DNA from: Luidia sarsii
Taxonomy: Eukaryota; Echinodermata; Asteroidea; Paxillosida; Luidiidae
Reading direction: 5' to 3'
Length of the DNA stretch: 64,000 nt
NCBI GenBank assembly: GCA_949987565.1
Contig: OX465107.1
Coordinates: 24,873,708-24,937,707, forward strand
The notes under the pieces are model-generated. The model did not search any database, was not told where the DNA came from, and saw nothing but the letters and a program-made list of their open reading frames with translations. The position numbers were made by a program, and so were the translations under genes. Position 1 is the first letter of the stretch. Each line of letters opens with the position of its first letter. Positions 59,508-64,000 of this stretch are shown piece after piece.

Positions 59508-59762
59508 GCAAGTGAAATGAATATGCACAAGGCACAAACCATGAATATGCACAAGGCTCAATTCATGAATATTCATAAGCTACTAACCATGAATGTGCAC
59601 ATGCCACAAACCATGAATATTCACAAGCTACAAATCATGAATATTCACATGCTACAAACCATGAATATGCACAAGGCACAATCCATGAATATTCACAAGC
59701 TACAAACCATGAATGTAAACACCTGTGTGAACGCACACAAACAACAGCAAAATTCTACTTGA
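59508..59762 (+). CDS. FAM133: possible FAM133 retained-intron C-terminus with octapeptide repeats
   Basis: The frame of exon 4 stays open through its GC donor for 84 more codons, to a TGA at 59760-59762. After A-S-E it consists of about eight copies of an 8-residue unit (M-N-I-H-K-L-Q-T and variants, from a 24-bp DNA repeat) and an Asn/Gln-rich end. Because 24 is a multiple of three, the repeat keeps frame. If the weak donor is skipped, a 174-residue FAM133 form lacking the Ser/Lys-rich tail would result. This is inference; the repeat may simply be intronic. Confidence 0.25.
   Translation, partial: ASEMNMHKAQTMNMHKAQFMNIHKLLTMNVHMPQTMNIHKLQIMNIHMLQTMNMHKAQSMNIHKLQTMNVNTCVNAHKQQQNST
59518..59715 (+). 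repeat. 24-bp tandem repeat in FAM133 intron 4
   Basis: About eight units of ATGAATATTCACAAGCTACA plus AACC, starting about 10 bp after the GC donor and in frame with exon 4. Confidence 0.92.
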
Positions 59763-59805
59763 CCGACAGTTGTGAGAACTAAACATTTGCCTTCTTCTGT
59801 TTCAG

Positions 59806-59838
59806 AAAAAGAAATCCAAGAAAAGGAAGCATGAGAGG
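59806..59838 (+). CDS. FAM133: FAM133 coding exon 5 (Lys-rich micro-exon)
   Basis: This 33-nt exon is phase 0 at both ends (acceptor TGTTTCAG, donor AGG/GTGAGT) and encodes K-K-K-S-K-K-R-K-H-E-R. The human protein has a comparable K-K-R-Q-R-K-K-K-E-K-K-K patch, which looks like a nuclear localisation signal. Being symmetric, it could be skipped without a frameshift. Confidence 0.82.
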
Positions 59839-60254
59839 GTGAGTTCATTGACCTGAGAGTCCGTTGACCCGAGGAGTACTTTTCCTTGAGGACAACACAC
59901 AGGCACTGCTATGATAGAGGAAATAAAGGTGGAACCCTGTTGGTTGTTGGATGGGTCCCTTGTTACCTGTGCTAGCTCAATGTGATTTGATTCAATTCCA
60001 TAAAACTTTATTGACTCTTGACTTTATTCAAGGTGAAAAGTTAATAGAAATGTTGTGTTACTTTGGAAGATCCAGAGAATGTAATAGAGCCAACAAAATG
60101 GATTTGGTACCAGTTTCCCTTGGTGAGGTTTTCTGGTTAGCGGTTCCCTTTGGCCAGCCCTAGGTTGGATTGGAAGCATGAACCTCTCCACGAGAGACAG
60201 GAAAGTCCTCCCCATCAAACACGGACTCAGAGACATCACATACTCACAATAGAG

Positions 60255-60300
60255 AACTTTGTATGGTGTCACTGCACACCTACTACTTCAGCATTGACTG
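60255..60300. mobile_element. hairpin MITE end fragment in a FAM133 intron
   Basis: GTATGGTGTCACTGCACACC and TACTACTTCAGC match the right arm of the family. Confidence 0.5.
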
Positions 60301-60357
60301 TGTCTAACATTGCTGCCTGTCTCTCCACCTCTTGCCGGTTTGCTTTGTCGTTTCAAG

Positions 60358-60423
60358 TCGCCGTCCCCTCCCTCTTCCTCATCGTCTTCATCGTCTGACA
60401 GTGAGCGAGATTCTGAAACAGAG
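60358..60423 (+). CDS. FAM133: FAM133 coding exon 6 (Ser-rich)
   Basis: The exon has 66 nt, phase 0 (acceptor TTTCAAG, donor GAG/GTAAGC). It encodes S-P-S-P-P, a run of eight Ser, then D-S-E-R-D-S-E-T-E. FAM133 proteins have a poly-Ser stretch followed by acidic Ser/Glu/Asp residues at this position. The acidic serine sites resemble casein kinase 2 targets (inference). Confidence 0.85.
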
Positions 60424-60690
60424 GTAAGCCCCTATCCCAGTCTCGGGTATGGAGTGATGGAATGTCAGCGTTTAGACCAATGGTCGAGAATGTCAGGAAT
60501 TGTTGTAACCGATGCAAAAGACGCTTGTCATTTTTTTTGGCTACTCCAGGTGTTTCCACAGTTTTCCCTATTTTTTATTTTTTGGGGCGAGGGTGAAATA
60601 GACAGTTATAAGTGGATGCATCATACAGTATACCCATGAAGCTAGTCTTGTATCTTTATATCATCAAGTTCTAAGCAGCTGAAATCAGTT

Positions 60691-60870
60691 CAGCAGAACG
60701 TCGCTATAACAAACTCCGATATACCGAACATTCGGCTATAACGAACATGCCTTTGGCTCCCAACATATACATCCATGGATATGCGACGGCAACTGCTATA
60801 ATGAACAACCACTACACCGAACGATTTTCATGGATCCCGGGATATTGGGTATAAAGTGACGTTCCACTGT
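60691..60870. mobile_element. pogo/Tigger-like MITE
   Basis: Left CAGCAGAACGTCGCTATAAC and right TATAAAGTGACGTTCCACTG are inverted partners. The interior carries CTATAACGAACATG-type motifs. The CAGT-x-GAACGTC ends and CGAACATTCGGCTATAACGA resemble the pogo superfamily of Tc1/mariner. 180 bp, no transposase. Confidence 0.72.
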
Positions 60871-61088
60871 AGTCCAGCATTTACCGTAGAGTGGTGATTG
60901 TTGGGTACAGGAAAGCCTCTGAATGACCTGTATGCCTGTAACCATCTCACTATCAGCAATGAGTCGTCTCCAATCCGGAAAGATGGCCCCTCGGCCTTGA
61001 GGTTGCTGCCAATGACTCACGTCTCTGTTTTCCCCCTCTCCTCCCCTCTACACACCCGCACACACCCTGCTGCGTGTTCATGCCACAG

Positions 61089-61181
61089 CGGAGGGAAAAG
61101 AAGCGCAAGAGCAAGAAGAAAAAGAAGAGGAAGCGGAGACACGACGACGACGCATCGGACAACGAAAGTGAAAAATATTCC
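61089..61181 (+). CDS. FAM133: FAM133 coding exon 7 (Lys/Arg-rich, then acidic)
   Basis: The exon has 93 nt, phase 0 (acceptor ATGCCACAG, donor TCC/GTAAGT). It encodes R-R-E-K-K-R-K-S-K-K-K-K-K-R-K-R-R-H, then D-D-D-A-S-D-N-E-S-E-K-Y-S. It is the last exon visible. The stop codon and any further exons are past 64000, beyond the minisatellite in the following intron. Confidence 0.86.
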
Positions 61182-61306
61182 GTAAGTCCCACGTCGCTAT
61201 GGAACCAAATGTACGAATGGAATTTGGAGACTTGCGTGGTTGGATCACAATGCTTCAGTTTGTTTTGGGTAGAGGTGATAGAGACCACCAGTGCTATACT
61301 TACTTT

Positions 61307-64000
61307 GCCTAAGCCTTGCCATGCTCCAGTGCCTTGGTAGCTTGGCCAAGCCTTGCCATGCACCAGTGCCTTGGTAGCTTGGTCAAGCCTTGCCATGCTC
61401 CAATGCCTTGGTAGCTTGGTCAAGCCTTGCCATGCTCCAGTGCCTCGGTAGCTTGGCCAAGCCTTGCCATGCACCAATGCCTTGGTAGCTTGGCCAAGCC
61501 TTGCCATGCTCCAGTGCCTTGGTAGCTTGGCCAAGCCTTGCCATGCACCAGTGCCTTGGTAGCTTGGTCAAGCCTTGCCATGCACCAGTGCCTTGGTAGC
61601 TTGGCCAAGCCTTACCATGCTCCAATGCCTTGGTAGCTTGGTCAAGCCTTGCCATGCTCCAATGCCTTGGTAGCTAGGCCAAGCCTTGCCATGCACCAGT
61701 GCCTTGGTAGCTTGGCCAAGCCTTGCCCTGAACCAGTGCCTTGGTAGCTTGGCCAAGCCTTGCCATGCTCCAGTGCCTTGGTAGCTTGGCCAAGCCTTGC
61801 CATGCTCCAGTGCCTTGGTAGCTTGGCCAAGCCTTGCCATGCTCCAGTGCCTTGGTAGCTTGGCCAAGCCTTGCTATGCTCCAATGCCTTGGTAGCTTGG
61901 TCAAGCCTTGCCATGCTCCAGTGCCTTGGTAGCTTGGTCAAGCCTTGCCATGCTCCAGTGCCTTGGTAGCTTGGCCAAGCCTTGCCATGCTCCAGTGCCT
62001 TGGTAACTTGGCCAAGCCTTGCCATGCACCAGTGCCTTGGTAGCTAGGCCAAGCCTTGCCCTGCTCCAGTGCCTTGGTAGCTTGGCCAAGCCTTGCCATG
62101 CACCAGTGCCTTGGTAGCTTGGCCAAGCCTTGCCATGCTCCAGTGCCTTGGTAGCTAGGCCAAGCCTTGCCATGCTCCAATGCCTTGGTAGCTTGGTCAA
62201 GCCTTGCCATGCTCCAGTGCCTTGGTAGCTTGGTCAAGCCTTGCCATGCTCCAGTGCCTTGGTAGCTTGGCCAAGCCTTGCCATGCTCCAGTGCCTTGGT
62301 AACTTGGCCAAGCCTTGCTATGCTCCAATGCCTTGGTAGCTTGGCCAAGCCTTGCCATGCTCCAGTGCCTTGGTAGCTAGGCCAAGCCTTGCCATGCTCC
62401 AATGCCTTGGTAGCTTGGCCAAGCCTTGCCATGCTCCAGTGCCTTGGTAGCTTGGCCAAGCCTTGCCATGCTCCAGTGCCTTGGTAGCTTGGTCAAGCCT
62501 TGCCATGCTCCAGTGCCTTGGTAGCTTGGCCAAGCCTTGCCATGCTCCAGTGCCTTGGTAGCTTGGCCAAGCCTTGCTATGCTCCAATGCCTTGGTAGCT
62601 TGGCCAAGCCTTGCCATGCTCCAGTGCCTTGGTAGCTAGGCCAAGCCTTGCCATGCTCCAATGCCTTGGTAGCTTGGCCAAGCCTTGCCATGCTCCAGTG
62701 CCTTGGTAGCTTGGTCAAGCCTTGCCATGCTCCAGTGCCTTGGTAGCTTGGCCAAGCCTTGCCATGCTCCAGTGCCTTGGTAGCTTGGCCAAGCCTTGCT
62801 ATGCTCCAATGCCTTGGTAGCTTGGCCAAGCCTTGCCATGCACCAGTGCCTTGGTAGCTTGGCCAAGCCTTGCCATGCTCCAGTGCCTTGGTAGCTAGGC
62901 CAAGCCTTGCCATGCTCCAATGCCTTGGTAGCTTGGTCAAGCCTTGCCATGCTCCAGTGCCTTGGTAGCTTGGTCAAGCCTTGCCATGCTCCAGTGCCTT
63001 GGTAGCTTGGCCAAGCCTTGCCATGCTCCAGTGCCTTGGTAGCTTGGCCAAGCCTTGCCATGCTCCAGTGCCTTGGTAGCTAGGCCAAGCCTTGCCATGC
63101 TCCAATGCCTTGGTAGCTTGGTCAAGCCTTGCCATGCTCCAGTGCATTGGTAGCTTGGTCAAGCCTTGCCATGCTCCAGTGCCTTGGTAGCTTGGCCAAG
63201 CCTTGCCATGCACCAGTGCCTTGGTAGCTTGGCCAAGCCTTGCCATGTACCAGTGCCTTGGTAGCTTGGCCAAGCCTTGTCATGCTCCAGTGCCTTGGTA
63301 GCTTGGCCAAGCCTTGCCATGCTCCAGTGCCTTGGTAGCTTGGCCAAGCCTTGTCATGCTCCAGTGCCTTGGTAACTTGGCCAAGCCTTGCTATGCTCCA
63401 GTGCCTTGATAGCTAGGCCAAGCCTTGCCATGCTCCAATGCCTTGGTAGCTAGGCCAAGCCTTGCCATGCTCCAATGCCTTGGTAGCTTGGGCCAAGCCT
63501 TGCCATGCACCAGTGCCTTGGTAGCTTGGCCAAGCCTTGCCATGCTCCAGTGCCTTGGTAGCTTGGTCAAGCATTGCCATGCACCAGTGCCTTGATAGCT
63601 TGGCCAAGCCTTGCCATGCTCCAATGCCTTGGTAGCTTGGCCAAGCCTTGCCATGCTCCAGTGCCTTGGTAGCTTGGCCAAGCCTTGCTATGCTCCAGTG
63701 CCTTGATAGCTTGGGCCAAGCCTTGCCATGCACCAGTGCCTTGGTAGCTTGGCCAAGCCTTGCCATGCTCCAATGCCTTGGTAGCTTGGGCCAAGCCTTG
63801 CCATGCACCAGTGCCTTGGTAGCTTGGCCAAGCCTTGCCATGCTCCAATGCCTTGGTAGCTTGGCCAAGCCTTGCCATGCTCCAGTGCCTTGGTAGCTTG
63901 GCCAAGCCTTGCCATGTACCAGTGCCTTGGTAGCTTGGCCAAGCCTTGCCATGCTCCAGTGCCTTGGTAGCTTGGCCAAGCCTTGCCACGTACCAGTGCC
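61307..64000. repeat. 37-bp minisatellite in FAM133 intron 7, about 73 units, runs off the window
   Basis: Unit CTTGGTAGCTTGGCCAAGCC followed by TTGCCATGCTCCAGTGC. It contains the 12-base palindrome GCTTGGCCAAGC. Variants (GGTCAAGCC, GCTAGGCC, CCAATGCC, GCACCAGTG) recur in blocks; GCTAGGCC units at 62376, 62635 and 62894 are exactly 259 bp (seven units) apart. Three 38-bp units carry an extra G. No minus frame has a stop, so long spurious frames appear. Confidence 0.97.

Noticed and set aside
61383..63989. many minus-strand frames with A-K-L-P-R-H-W-S repeats
   Set aside because: These come from the 37-bp array, antisense to FAM133 and open in all frames by unit composition.

Overview
This is a eukaryotic, intron-rich animal window. 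Two protein-coding genes can be read through exon by exon from splice sites, reading phase and similarity to known proteins. The mix of tRNA-derived SINEs, hairpin MITEs, minisatellites and ACATGTAC-type tracts, with invertebrate-like versions of conserved animal genes, suggests a marine invertebrate, most likely a deuterostome. Echinoderm is my best guess, at low confidence. No bacterial, organellar or viral gene was recognised.

Gene 1, minus strand, about 55.3 kb down to 2.68 kb: ICA1/ICA69 (islet cell autoantigen 1), an Arfaptin-homology (AH/BAR) domain protein. Eleven coding exons are placed at 54357-54403 (start), 34551-34743, 33676-33748, 30306-30429, 29746-29944, 20154-20378, 16800-16883, 7718-7836, 7009-7310, 3339-3599 and 2684-2961 (stop). 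All phases agree, giving a protein of about 634 residues, or 606 without the 84-nt cassette at 16800-16883. That cassette is a diverged copy of the exon at 7718-7836. An alternative 5' exon with its own ATG lies at 54929-54951, and a probable noncoding first exon at about 55169-55320.

Gene 2, plus strand, from 57527 past the window end: FAM133, a small lysine- and serine-rich protein. Seven coding exons are placed (57527-57550, 58277-58374, 58831-58909, 59439-59507, 59806-59838, 60358-60423, 61089-61181). The fourth exon must use a GC donor, because the nearby GT choice leads to a stop. Retaining that intron would add an in-frame tail of octapeptide repeats. The two genes are head to head across about 2.2 kb (55.3-57.5 kb) that holds the putative promoters.

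The rest is introns and flanks full of repeats. Large tandem arrays are: 30-bp G-rich (2.33-2.68 kb, touching the ICA1 stop codon); GA-rich (3.6-4.0 kb); 75-bp tRNA A-box arrays (12.1-12.5 kb plus, 14.7-15.3 kb minus); a 37-bp tRNA B-box array (17.7-18.86 kb, 31 exact-length units); a CT-rich array (19.8-20.0 kb); a GGGAGA array (20.4-20.8 kb); a 70-bp array (30.55-33.0 kb); a 26-bp array (52.0-53.15 kb); 24-bp repeats (59.5-59.7 kb); and a 37-bp array (61.3 kb to window end). Several sit directly at the acceptor side of ICA1 exons. Dispersed elements are at least a dozen tRNA-derived SINE copies, several inverted-repeat MITE families, a 171-bp near-perfect foldback (48041-48211) and a CpG-rich element with a CRE (36533-37139). 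Palindromic ACATGTAC tracts are dense from about 20.8 to 47.3 kb and sparse elsewhere.

The long open frames in the arrays (for example 849 codons at 30.5-33.0 kb) exist because the repeat unit has no stop in any frame. They are not annotated as genes.
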